From Pseudobutyrivibrio ruminis CF1b (GTDB taxonomy: Bacteria > Bacillota > Clostridia > Lachnospirales > Lachnospiraceae), in assembly GCF_000424005.1 (NCBI RefSeq), contig NZ_AUJB01000011.1, forward strand, positions 1-64,000: a DNA stretch of 64,000 nucleotides. The letters are read 5' to 3'. Both the position numbers and the translations under genes were made by a program. The notes below the pieces were generated by a model that had not been told where the DNA came from, did not search any database, and was given only the letters and a program-made list of their open reading frames with translations. Below, one piece after another: positions 17,825 to 25,852 of this stretch. How positions within the stretch are numbered: the first letter of the stretch is position 1; every line of letters begins with the position of its first letter.

Positions 17825-20800
17825 ATGAAAAAGTATCCTATCCTAAGGAGATTACTATGTTGTAGTCTTTCGGTAGCGATGCTGTTCTCCACCCAGGTAG
17901 CGGTATACGCCGCCGAAATAGATGGAGGGGCCCAGGGGCCGGAGATTTTAAGCAACACCGAATTTAGTAATACACAAACGAGCAATACCAATTCTGAAGA
18001 TATATCAACTAATCTAAGCAATACTCAAAGTAATTCTGAAGAAGTTAGTTCAAAAAACAATAATTCCATTGAAAACGATTCTAAGACAGAAAATTTGGAA
18101 GAAGATAGTCAGGAAGTTCCTGATGAAAAAGAAGTAGAAACTGAGTCTGAGAAGCCAGAAGAAACTATAGCGGAAGTTTCACAGGACAAAACATTCAATG
18201 TAAAAAAGGGAGATTTTTATATAACAGCTTTTGTTCCAGCAGGAACATTTGATGTGGATGTTGAGTTCAAGGCAGAAATAATCAGCCTTTCTACTTCTGA
18301 GCAGGAGCTTGTAGATGAAGCAGTTTCTTCTGAAGAGGTGGAAAACTATTATGCGTTCGATCTTCGCTTTGAAGCGGATGGCGAAGAGATTGAGCCAAGG
18401 GAGGGTTCAAACGTAAAGATTTCCATTGAGTCATCTTCAATAAATGCAAATGCGGTTGTGCATATTAAAGATGGTGACACAGCAGAGGAAGTTAGTTCTG
18501 AAATCAATGAAGACACAATCACATTTGAGTCAGACAGCTTCTCTACTTATGTTGTTACAGAGTTCATCGAAAAGCTTAACGATGGAAAGACTCTTTACAG
18601 CAATTCCTTATATGGTTCTGCAGAAGTAATCGACAAGGAATACAACTTCATTAAAGGAACAAACGAGGAAAACGGCGCAAACAAGGGCCGAATCGCCTTT
18701 AGAGTTTATCAGCAGAACAATGATAAATATGCACCTTTCGAAATTGCTCCACATGATGATGGAAGATGTTTCCAGTATGGTTCAAATAAAGCGGGAAATT
18801 TCACATTTAGATTCCAGGCACCAGAGAACTATTATGTTGCCAAGGTTACATTATATGAGGACAATGGTTCTGATTTTTATAAGAATTCTCCATTACAGAC
18901 TGTTAATGTGGACGGATTCCAGGCAGATTGCCAGGTGACTCTTTCTTTAAGAGGCATGGACGGCACTAACAAATTCGTAAATGCTGTTGTTGTAGACTTA
19001 GAGCCAATGCCATCTTTCTATACTGATAAGACTCAGTATGTCCAGGGGGCTACTTTTGTCAACTTCGTAAACGGAAACTTTTACGGAAAGGCAGAAGGAA
19101 AAGAAAATCGCTTCTTTGGCAATCAGTTTATGTTTGGCAGTGGACAGACTGGTGCTGAAAGCAACCACTGTAGCTACGGCCAGGTTTATCAGGGCCTTGC
19201 TTCAAATGAGTTGAAAGACGGCAAGTTTACACTTGCTAACAGTAATGGTTTGGAGGTATTTCCTTCATATGATAATTACCTTAGTAAGTGGTGGCAGTAT
19301 AACTACTATATAGATGAATACTATAACGATGCCCTTGTTCAGTTCGGTCTTGATACTGAAGGGTATTGGACTCTTGATAGTAGTCAGTACAAATATGTAA
19401 CTGAATACGATTATTACTATCACAAATATAAGTTGAAGCCTACTTATGGCTCTCAGTTTAGACCATTTAATGCAAGACCATATAAGAACAGCAAGGGAGA
19501 AGAATCACTTCATGAAGAAAACCACTTCGGAATGATGCTTCCTATCAACTTCTGCGTTGCAGAGGATGGATTAACTGACGAAGGTAAGGATACTATCTTT
19601 AAATTCTTCGGTGATGACGACGTTTTTGTATATGTAGATGGTCATTTAGTTCTTGACCTTGGTGGTATTCACAATGCTGTCAGAGGTCAGATTAATTTTA
19701 AAACTGGTGAGATTATCATCCAGGGTGACAGAGAAAATCAGCTTACTTCGTCACTTGCTGGTGATGATTCATGCTACGTAACTTTAAATGATGGTTCTAT
19801 CGCAAAGGGAATTGGAACTACTAATTTATATGATCTTATTCCTGAAAATGATGTTACTGCACTTAGTAAGAAGGAGCACGTTCTTACAGTTGTTTACTTC
19901 GAGCGTGGTGCTCATGAATCAAACTGTAAAATCAGCTACAACTTCACTAAGACAGAGACAAGAACAGCGGATTTTGAAGGTCTCAAGGTAGATGAAAATA
20001 TGAGAGGGCTGGCAAATGCTCAGTTTACTTTATATACAGATGAGGAATGCACAAATGTGGCAACTATGGGCATCGGTGTCCCAGCAGTAGCTACATCAGA
20101 TGAGAATGGAACAATTAAGTTTACAGGTCTTTCTGCTGGTGTTATTCCAAGAGGCAGTGACTCTATAACAAAGACTTACTATCTGAAAGAGACTCAGGCT
20201 GCTGACGAATATAAGACTCCTGAAGGTGCTCTTTGGAAGCTTGAGCTTACAGCATATTCAGATCCAGACAAAGATTATAGTCAAAAACTTTATGCTCTCA
20301 ATGCAGAAGCAGAGGCATTGTCATTTGATAAAAACAACAATAGCGTTTACAAGTCTTCTGCTAATGTAGTGAAGATTAAGAATAATCCTATTAAGTTCGC
20401 TAAAAAGCTTTCTGTAAGCAAAAAGGTGACTTATGGCATGGATAAGCATCTTGATAAGGAAGCTCAGTACATTTTCAAAATTGCGCAGGGTGTAAATGGA
20501 GTTTACAGTCCATTTGAAAACCAGCCATACAAGATTGGTGATAAGGAATTAAGAACAGACAGAGATGGTCAGTTTGTATTAAAAGCTGACGAGACAGCTG
20601 TATTTGAAGGCCTTATGGAGACTCAGTACATGGTTACTGAGGTTGGCATGATTTCCAATAATGGATACACATTAGGAAACTATGACACCAGAATCATTAT
20701 TGATGGCGATGAGAATGGAGCAGTTCTTTACAAGCATGATAATTCTGCTGACAGATATGCTCTCATCGATTTTGAGTACATCGGAGAAAATAACACTAAA

Positions 20801-21370
20801 TCAGTAGCAAACGAAAAGGCCGCTGAGTTTGAAAATAATTTGGTAAAAGTATTTGACTGGCAGCTGATCAAGATTAGCAAAACAAGCAAGTCAACATTAA
20901 TGGGAGCAGAATTTACTCTCGCTTCCACAGAACAGGGTTCTACAGATACTTACTATGGAAAGAGCGATGCCAACGGTGTTGTTCTCTGGTACAGATCTGT
21001 TAGTGATAGAGACAATAACATGAATCCTATTGAGGTTTCAGTAGGAAGATATATTCTTTCAGAAACCAAAGCTCCTGGCGGTTATGCCATGAGCATGGAT
21101 GTATGGCAGATAATCATCGACAGAGAAAACGGTGTACAGGCATACATCAATAACCCAGGCGACTTAGCTGAGAATACTGTTTCAGAGGAGCAGAACTTGG
21201 CAAACGGAGCAGTTCTCAAGACTGTCAAATTTAGTTTTGAGAATGAAGTTTCATACACTCTTCCTAAGACTGGAGGTAGTGGATTCCTACTTTATACAAT
21301 CGGCGGAGTACTACTTTTACTTGTAGCAGCGCTGTTGTTATACAAAGAGAAAAAGAAATTATATTTATAA
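17825..21370 (+). CDS. Pilus tip/adhesin protein, fibro-slime plus SpaA domains, LPKTG anchor (unit II)
   Basis: The 1181-residue protein has a signal peptide, then a Ser/Asn/Glu-rich linker to about 125. A beta domain is followed by a fibro-slime domain (about 405-625; FGMMLPINF, GDDDVFVYVD). Three SpaA-type domains with E-box motifs follow (about 712-818, 857-1008, 1012-1108). The LPKTGG sorting signal lies near residue 1146, with a membrane segment and KEKKK tail. It is the LPxTG-anchored paralogue of the 11170 protein. AAGGAG supports the ATG at 17825 over the TTG three codons earlier. It leads an operon with the backbone pilin and two class C sortases, the position of a tip adhesin. Confidence 0.82.
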   Translation: MKKYPILRRLLCCSLSVAMLFSTQVAVYAAEIDGGAQGPEILSNTEFSNTQTSNTNSEDISTNLSNTQSNSEEVSSKNNNSIENDSKTENLEEDSQEVPDEKEVETESEKPEETIAEVSQDKTFNVKKGDFYITAFVPAGTFDVDVEFKAEIISLSTSEQELVDEAVSSEEVENYYAFDLRFEADGEEIEPREGSNVKISIESSSINANAVVHIKDGDTAEEVSSEINEDTITFESDSFSTYVVTEFIEKLNDGKTLYSNSLYGSAEVIDKEYNFIKGTNEENGANKGRIAFRVYQQNNDKYAPFEIAPHDDGRCFQYGSNKAGNFTFRFQAPENYYVAKVTLYEDNGSDFYKNSPLQTVNVDGFQADCQVTLSLRGMDGTNKFVNAVVVDLEPMPSFYTDKTQYVQGATFVNFVNGNFYGKAEGKENRFFGNQFMFGSGQTGAESNHCSYGQVYQGLASNELKDGKFTLANSNGLEVFPSYDNYLSKWWQYNYYIDEYYNDALVQFGLDTEGYWTLDSSQYKYVTEYDYYYHKYKLKPTYGSQFRPFNARPYKNSKGEESLHEENHFGMMLPINFCVAEDGLTDEGKDTIFKFFGDDDVFVYVDGHLVLDLGGIHNAVRGQINFKTGEIIIQGDRENQLTSSLAGDDSCYVTLNDGSIAKGIGTTNLYDLIPENDVTALSKKEHVLTVVYFERGAHESNCKISYNFTKTETRTADFEGLKVDENMRGLANAQFTLYTDEECTNVATMGIGVPAVATSDENGTIKFTGLSAGVIPRGSDSITKTYYLKETQAADEYKTPEGALWKLELTAYSDPDKDYSQKLYALNAEAEALSFDKNNNSVYKSSANVVKIKNNPIKFAKKLSVSKKVTYGMDKHLDKEAQYIFKIAQGVNGVYSPFENQPYKIGDKELRTDRDGQFVLKADETAVFEGLMETQYMVTEVGMISNNGYTLGNYDTRIIIDGDENGAVLYKHDNSADRYALIDFEYIGENNTKSVANEKAAEFENNLVKVFDWQLIKISKTSKSTLMGAEFTLASTEQGSTDTYYGKSDANGVVLWYRSVSDRDNNMNPIEVSVGRYILSETKAPGGYAMSMDVWQIIIDRENGVQAYINNPGDLAENTVSEEQNLANGAVLKTVKFSFENEVSYTLPKTGGSGFLLYTIGGVLLLLVAALLLYKEKKKLYL

Positions 21371-21382
21371 GGAGAAATTGAG

Positions 21383-22789
21383 ATGAAGAATTTCAAGAAG
21401 GTTATCGCTTTTGTTTTAGCAGCGGTAATGATGATGGCAATGAGCGTAACAGCTTTTGCAGCAGATAGCACAGCAACTATCAAGATCACAAACATTTCAG
21501 AGAGAGATGCTGAGACAAAGTTTGATTTATATCAGATTGCTTCAGTAAACAAGGCTACAAATGAAATCGTAATCGCTGATTGGGCAAAGGATGCTTATGA
21601 TGAGAGCCTTGAGCCAAACTTCGACGCAACAGAGCTTAAGAATGCTTTCGAGGCTGTTGCATCTAACCTTACAGCTGATAAGACTGTTGTTTCAAACAAC
21701 GGTGCAGATGTTACAATCACAGGCCTTAAGGCTGGTGTATATTACATCAAGGCTATTGGTAGCGTAGTTAAGTACAGCCCAATGGTAGCAGTTACATACA
21801 AGACAGATGCAAACGGTAACTACATTGTAAACACAAACGTTATCGAGCTTAAGGCTAAGGGTTCTACAAACATCGTTACAAAGGATTCAAACGATGGTCT
21901 TGTTAGAGCAGGACAGACAGTTGAGTTTACAATTACATCTACTGTTCCTTACATGGCTAACAAGCAGAACAGAGAGTACAAGGTATTCGATAAGGAGACA
22001 AATCTTTCAGCTCCTACAAATGTAAAGCTTACAGTTGGTAACGCAGCTCCAGTTAACGCTTCTTTTGAGCTTGTATCAGAGAACGAGAACACAGCACTTT
22101 ATTCAATGAACCTTTCAAATCTTATCACAGCAGATGACAGAAATGCTGGTAAGACTGTTGTTATTACATACGAGGCAACTGTTGTTGGTGTAGAAGGTTA
22201 TGTAAACCTTGCTTATGACAGCACATTTGATTTTGATGAAAACGGTGATCCAATCAACCCTCCAACAGTTTATGGTCACCCAGCATGCATCACATTCATT
22301 AAGTATGCAGAGGATGGAACAACTATCCTTAACGGCGCTGAGTTTGAAGTAAGCAAGAACGGAGAGACACTTTACTTCGTTGTAACTTCAAATGATGGAA
22401 TCTATCACCTTGCAAACTCTTCTGTAGCAGGTGCTACAAAGACACTTAAGGCTCCTTATGGTAAGGTACTTCTTCTTGGCCTTGATGAGGGAACATATCA
22501 CTTCACAGAGACAAAGGCTCCAGAGGGATACTCAATCAACACAGCTGGTGTAGATGTTACAATCGATAAGGACAACAAGTACAGCAAGGCACTTATCGCA
22601 GTAAAAGAGCTTAACGAGCAGCAGAAGAAGGATTTACAGAAGGAAGGCTGGATGGTTGATACAAAGCTTTCAAGCCTCCCATTCACTGGTGGTATGGGTA
22701 CTACAATCTTCACAGTTCTTGGTGTAGCTATTATGGTACTTGCATCAGCTCTTTACTTTGCAACAAAGAAAAAGGCTTCAGTAAACTAA
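21383..22789 (+). CDS. Major pilin, isopeptide-forming backbone protein (LPFTG), unit II
   Basis: The 468-residue secreted protein has a signal peptide cut near AFA. It has an N-terminal pilin domain and a middle beta domain (about 160-300). A C-terminal SpaA-like domain carries FIKYAEDG and the E-box ETKAPEGY (about 305-405). LPFTGG lies near 432, with a membrane segment and KKK tail. This is the layout of backbone pilins joined by class C sortases and stabilised by internal Lys-Asn bonds. Codon use is strongly biased (AAG, GTT, ACA), which suggests high expression. It lies 12 bp after the tip gene and is followed by a large hairpin. Confidence 0.88.
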   Translation: MKNFKKVIAFVLAAVMMMAMSVTAFAADSTATIKITNISERDAETKFDLYQIASVNKATNEIVIADWAKDAYDESLEPNFDATELKNAFEAVASNLTADKTVVSNNGADVTITGLKAGVYYIKAIGSVVKYSPMVAVTYKTDANGNYIVNTNVIELKAKGSTNIVTKDSNDGLVRAGQTVEFTITSTVPYMANKQNREYKVFDKETNLSAPTNVKLTVGNAAPVNASFELVSENENTALYSMNLSNLITADDRNAGKTVVITYEATVVGVEGYVNLAYDSTFDFDENGDPINPPTVYGHPACITFIKYAEDGTTILNGAEFEVSKNGETLYFVVTSNDGIYHLANSSVAGATKTLKAPYGKVLLLGLDEGTYHFTETKAPEGYSINTAGVDVTIDKDNKYSKALIAVKELNEQQKKDLQKEGWMVDTKLSSLPFTGGMGTTIFTVLGVAIMVLASALYFATKKKASVN

Positions 22790-22794
22790 ATGGA

Positions 22795-22806
22795 CACAAT
22801 TGTGTG
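22795..22806. repeat. Perfect 12-bp palindrome
   Basis: ACACAATTGTGT lies six bases after the pilin stop. It could be an operator or part of the 3' structure; no further support. Confidence 0.3.
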
Positions 22807-22812
22807 ATATGA

Positions 22813-22899
22813 TGAATTATTCAGAACCAAGTAAATTTTATATAGGAAATGAATGCTTGCATTCACTTTTCTAATAAAATTTATTTGGTGAATAATTCA
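22813..22899 (+). ncRNA. Large intercistronic hairpin between pilin and sortase genes
   Basis: TGAATTATT (22813-22821) pairs with AATAATTCA (22891-22899). Pairing continues with few interruptions to an apex near 22856 (TGAATGC/GCATTCA). No T run follows, so it is not a standard terminator. It may protect the pilin mRNA or limit read-through into the sortase genes, which are needed in smaller amounts. Confidence 0.65.
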
Positions 22900-22927
22900 G
22901 TTAACTAAAATATCAAGGAGAGGTCAG

Positions 22928-23827
22928 GTGAAGATGAAGACTTTTTTTGCTAAGTATTTCAAATTAATCTGTATTGGAGCTTTAATGATAGCTGGCTTGT
23001 CCTTGCTGTTTTATCCTCTGGTGGCAAACATATGGAATAATCATGTGCAGGCCACACTGGTAAATAATTACACAGAGGCAGTATCTACAGCGATTGAATC
23101 AGGAGCCATTAATACTGAGGGAGAGCTTGAAAAAGCATATCAGTATAATGAGGACCTGCTTCCAAGTATCCTGCCGGATTCCTTTGCAGAAGCAGAGGCT
23201 AATGGTACGGATGAAAGATATATGAGCATCCTTAATGCAAATGGAGATGGAATAATGGGATATATTCAGGTCCCTGCTATAAATATTAAGCTTCCAGTAT
23301 TCCATACTACAAACGAGGATGTATTACAGATAGGTGTTGGACATCTTGAAGGTTCGTCCCTTCCAGTTGGTGGACCTAGTACACATTCTGTACTATCCGC
23401 TCACAGAGGTTTGCCAAGTGCCACACTTTTCACTGATTTGGATAAGCTTCAGATAGGAGATGATTTCTTCCTGATTATCATGGATGAATATTATGCCTAT
23501 GAAGTAGATTCTATTAATGTTGTTGAGCCAGATGACACTTCACTTTTAGCAGTGGAGGATGGACAGGATTTATGTACACTTATTACCTGTACGCCTTATG
23601 GTGTTAACACTCAGCGTCTGATGGTCAGAGGACACAGGGTTGAGTACACACCTGAGCTTTTGGAAGATGCCAGAACGCCAGCATTTGGAGCAGTTAGTCT
23701 CCATACCAATTACCTCCTTTGGGTAATCTTGGGATTATTAACAGTAGCAGCTTTTATTTTGATATTGTACCTTTACGATAAGCACAGTAATAAGAGGGCT
23801 GAAGAAGTTGAAACAAAGGATATTTAA
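22928..23827 (+). CDS. Class C (pilus) sortase 1, unit II
   Basis: The 299-residue protein has a membrane segment at about 10-32, an extracellular sortase fold, and a second membrane segment near 258-280. Catalytic residues are H159 (SAHRG), C221 (TLITC) and R230 (NTQR). Two membrane segments and the HRGLPSATLF motif mark class C sortases, which polymerise pilins through LPxTG. A GTG start at 22928 sits 7 bp after AAGGAG. An ATG at 22934 is the alternative. The second sortase gene overlaps its end by 20 bp. Confidence 0.92.
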   Translation: MKMKTFFAKYFKLICIGALMIAGLSLLFYPLVANIWNNHVQATLVNNYTEAVSTAIESGAINTEGELEKAYQYNEDLLPSILPDSFAEAEANGTDERYMSILNANGDGIMGYIQVPAINIKLPVFHTTNEDVLQIGVGHLEGSSLPVGGPSTHSVLSAHRGLPSATLFTDLDKLQIGDDFFLIIMDEYYAYEVDSINVVEPDDTSLLAVEDGQDLCTLITCTPYGVNTQRLMVRGHRVEYTPELLEDARTPAFGAVSLHTNYLLWVILGLLTVAAFILILYLYDKHSNKRAEEVETKDI

Positions 23828-24686
23828 AGGATTAATATTCATATTGTTTGTTGTGGGATTTGGATTATTAGCATATCCTACCATTTCCAATGAATGGAAC
23901 AACTATGTCCAAAGTCGACTCATAAATAATTATGAGAACTCTATCACAGAGATGACTCAGGAGGATTATTCAGCTCAATGGGCAGCAGCCAGAGCTTTCA
24001 ATGAAGGTATTGTAGAAAATGCCATAGGTACAGATGCATTTAAGACAGGTGCAGATGGAAATGACGCCACTGCTACAGAAGCATTTAAGGATTCAGAATA
24101 CTATTCTGTATTAAATTTAAATGGTGACGGAATAATGGGCTATCTGTCCATTCCAAAGATAAATCTGAAATTACCTATCATGCATGGTACTTTTGATGAG
24201 TACATACAGAAGGCATTAGGTCATCTTAATGGTACAGCACTTCCTATAGGCGGTCCTGGAACCCATTCAGTTATTGTAGGTCACAGAGGTTTGCCAAATG
24301 CAGAGCTCTTTACCAATATAGACCAGCTTGAAGCTGGAGATAAATTTTACATCCATGTTTTGGATGAAACTTTAGCCTATGAAGTGGATGAAATATATCC
24401 AATGATTGAGGCGGAAGACATAGATACTCTTGCAGAAGCCATGAAGGTGGAGCCAGGAAAAGATCATGTCACTTTATTTACATGTACACCTTATGGTGTA
24501 AACACACACAGACTTCTTGTGCGAGGAACCAGGGTTGAATACCTTGGTGAGGACGCAGTGCCTACAGGTGCGGAGGCTGTTGTGGAGACAGTAAAGGATT
24601 ATTATTTGATTTTTGGTATAGCAGGATTTGTTATTGCCATTATAATCATTGCAATTATTAGAAATATTTTTAAAAGGAAACAATAA
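23808..24686 (+). CDS. Class C (pilus) sortase 2, unit II
   Basis: The 292-residue protein is a clear paralogue of the gene before it, with membrane segments near 8-24 and 265-287. The triad is H159 (VGHRG), C226 (TLFTC) and R235 (NTHR). The TTG start at 23808 follows GAGGG and lies inside the end of the previous gene, so translation is coupled. No ATG or GTG gives a full signal/membrane segment. Two class C sortases in one operon often share backbone polymerisation and attachment of minor pilins. Which does what cannot be told here. Confidence 0.9.
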   Translation: MKQRIFKGLIFILFVVGFGLLAYPTISNEWNNYVQSRLINNYENSITEMTQEDYSAQWAAARAFNEGIVENAIGTDAFKTGADGNDATATEAFKDSEYYSVLNLNGDGIMGYLSIPKINLKLPIMHGTFDEYIQKALGHLNGTALPIGGPGTHSVIVGHRGLPNAELFTNIDQLEAGDKFYIHVLDETLAYEVDEIYPMIEAEDIDTLAEAMKVEPGKDHVTLFTCTPYGVNTHRLLVRGTRVEYLGEDAVPTGAEAVVETVKDYYLIFGIAGFVIAIIIIAIIRNIFKRKQ

Positions 24687-24701
24687 GGGAGCAATAATAT
24701 C

Positions 24702-25538
24702 ATGAAGTTTTTTGATATTAAGAAGAATATGGTGGCTTTTGCCCTTGCAGCAGTTGTGGCTGTAGGTTGTGCTGATGCAATTGACGTTCATGCTGCAGAG
24801 CCTGTTAACACAAATGCAACAGTTAACATTACCGCTCAGGTTGGTAAGGATGATGCATCTGTCTTTGCAAAAAGCTATACCGGAACAGTTGATATTAATT
24901 TGTATAAGATAGCAGTCATTGATGAGACAGGTAAGCCACAGCTTTCAGATTCATATCAGAATTGCGGAATTGATATTACAGTCCTTAATAACAGCCCAAA
25001 GGTTGCTGATATCGAAAAGAATATAGTAGAGCCAGCTGTTCAGGCAGTAAACGGTAAGCAGCCTGATGCAGTTATTACAGCATCAAGAAAAGATGGTTCT
25101 ATTTCAGGCAAGGTTTCTATAGCCAGTGGAGCAGGTGTTTACCTTTACATTCCACAGCCTGTTTCAGATGAGAAATATAAGTATAATTTTGTGCCATATA
25201 TTATCTTTGCCCCAACAAGTGATTATGTTGTTAGCGGTGTTGCAGGCGCAGATGAGACATGGAAATACGATGTTAGCTTTATTATTAAGCCACAGGAGAC
25301 ACCGATAATAGTGGAGCAGCCTCCTCATGATCCAACAACACCTCACGAAGATGAAATAGTAGAGTGGGGCGAGGAGATTATCGAGATGGAGTCGCCTCTT
25401 GTGCCATTGGCAGGACCAAAGACAGGAGATTCACTCATTCCAATGATTCTTTGTGGATTAGCACTTTTATTTGGATTAGGATTAATCGCTTGGTATTTTA
25501 GCCTTGTAGCTGGAAATAAAAAAGTAGTAGAAGAATAG
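24702..25538 (+). CDS. Surface protein with GPKTGD sorting signal, last gene of unit II
   Basis: The 278-residue protein has a signal peptide ending near VHA, then a beta domain with TGTVDINLYKIA and GAGVYLYIP. The 31241 protein has the same motifs (TGKITIDLYKIA, GAGLYLYVP), so the two are paralogues. A Pro/Glu-rich linker is followed by VPLAG, GPKTGD (near 238), a membrane segment and a charged tail. The signal is of the (G/N)PxTGD type, not LPxTG. This suggests a different sortase from the two class C enzymes just upstream, perhaps as a wall-anchored pilus base. Confidence 0.65.
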   Translation: MKFFDIKKNMVAFALAAVVAVGCADAIDVHAAEPVNTNATVNITAQVGKDDASVFAKSYTGTVDINLYKIAVIDETGKPQLSDSYQNCGIDITVLNNSPKVADIEKNIVEPAVQAVNGKQPDAVITASRKDGSISGKVSIASGAGVYLYIPQPVSDEKYKYNFVPYIIFAPTSDYVVSGVAGADETWKYDVSFIIKPQETPIIVEQPPHDPTTPHEDEIVEWGEEIIEMESPLVPLAGPKTGDSLIPMILCGLALLFGLGLIAWYFSLVAGNKKVVEE

Positions 25539-25546
25539 AGATATAG

Positions 25547-25573
25547 GACCGGTCAATATGACCGGTCTTTTAT
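25547..25573 (+). terminator. Terminator closing surface unit II
   Basis: GACCGGT (25547-25553) pairs with ACCGGTC (25561-25567), followed by TTTTATTTT. Confidence 0.85.
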
Positions 25574-25686
25574 TTTGCTGTGTTTGCTGGATTATAATAC
25601 ACACCTGTGGCGCAAATGCCTATAAAATTATCTGCTCTTTTTATTCACATTCTCTTCACAAATTGTATATTGAATCTGAAAACTTC

Positions 25687-25746
25687 TTGCCACTTTCAGA
25701 AAACTCATGCCAGTTCACAGATTTGTCACATAACAAGTGGTATTCT
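25687..25746 (+). promoter_or_regulatory. Paired TGCCA boxes and -10, surface unit III promoter
   Basis: TTGCCA at 25687-25692 and ATGCCA at 25707-25712 are 20 bp apart. A -10 hexamer TATTCT (25741-25746) starts 34 bp after the second box, as in unit II. The 280 bp between the terminator at 25547 and the start codon at 25853 hold nothing else that I can name. Confidence 0.5.
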
Positions 25747-25852
25747 ACCATTACATAAATTATTTCGTATAACACAATTACATGACATACCGTACGAAAC
25801 AATTTTTCAAATGTGTTGGTTCAGTGGTTTGGTTTTAGTGAGGAAGAATTAT

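Noticed and set aside
25607-25852. N-terminal extension of the VWA adhesin by about 82 residues
   Set aside because: It covers the TGCCA boxes and -10, lacks a ribosome site and hides the clear signal peptide that starts at 25853.
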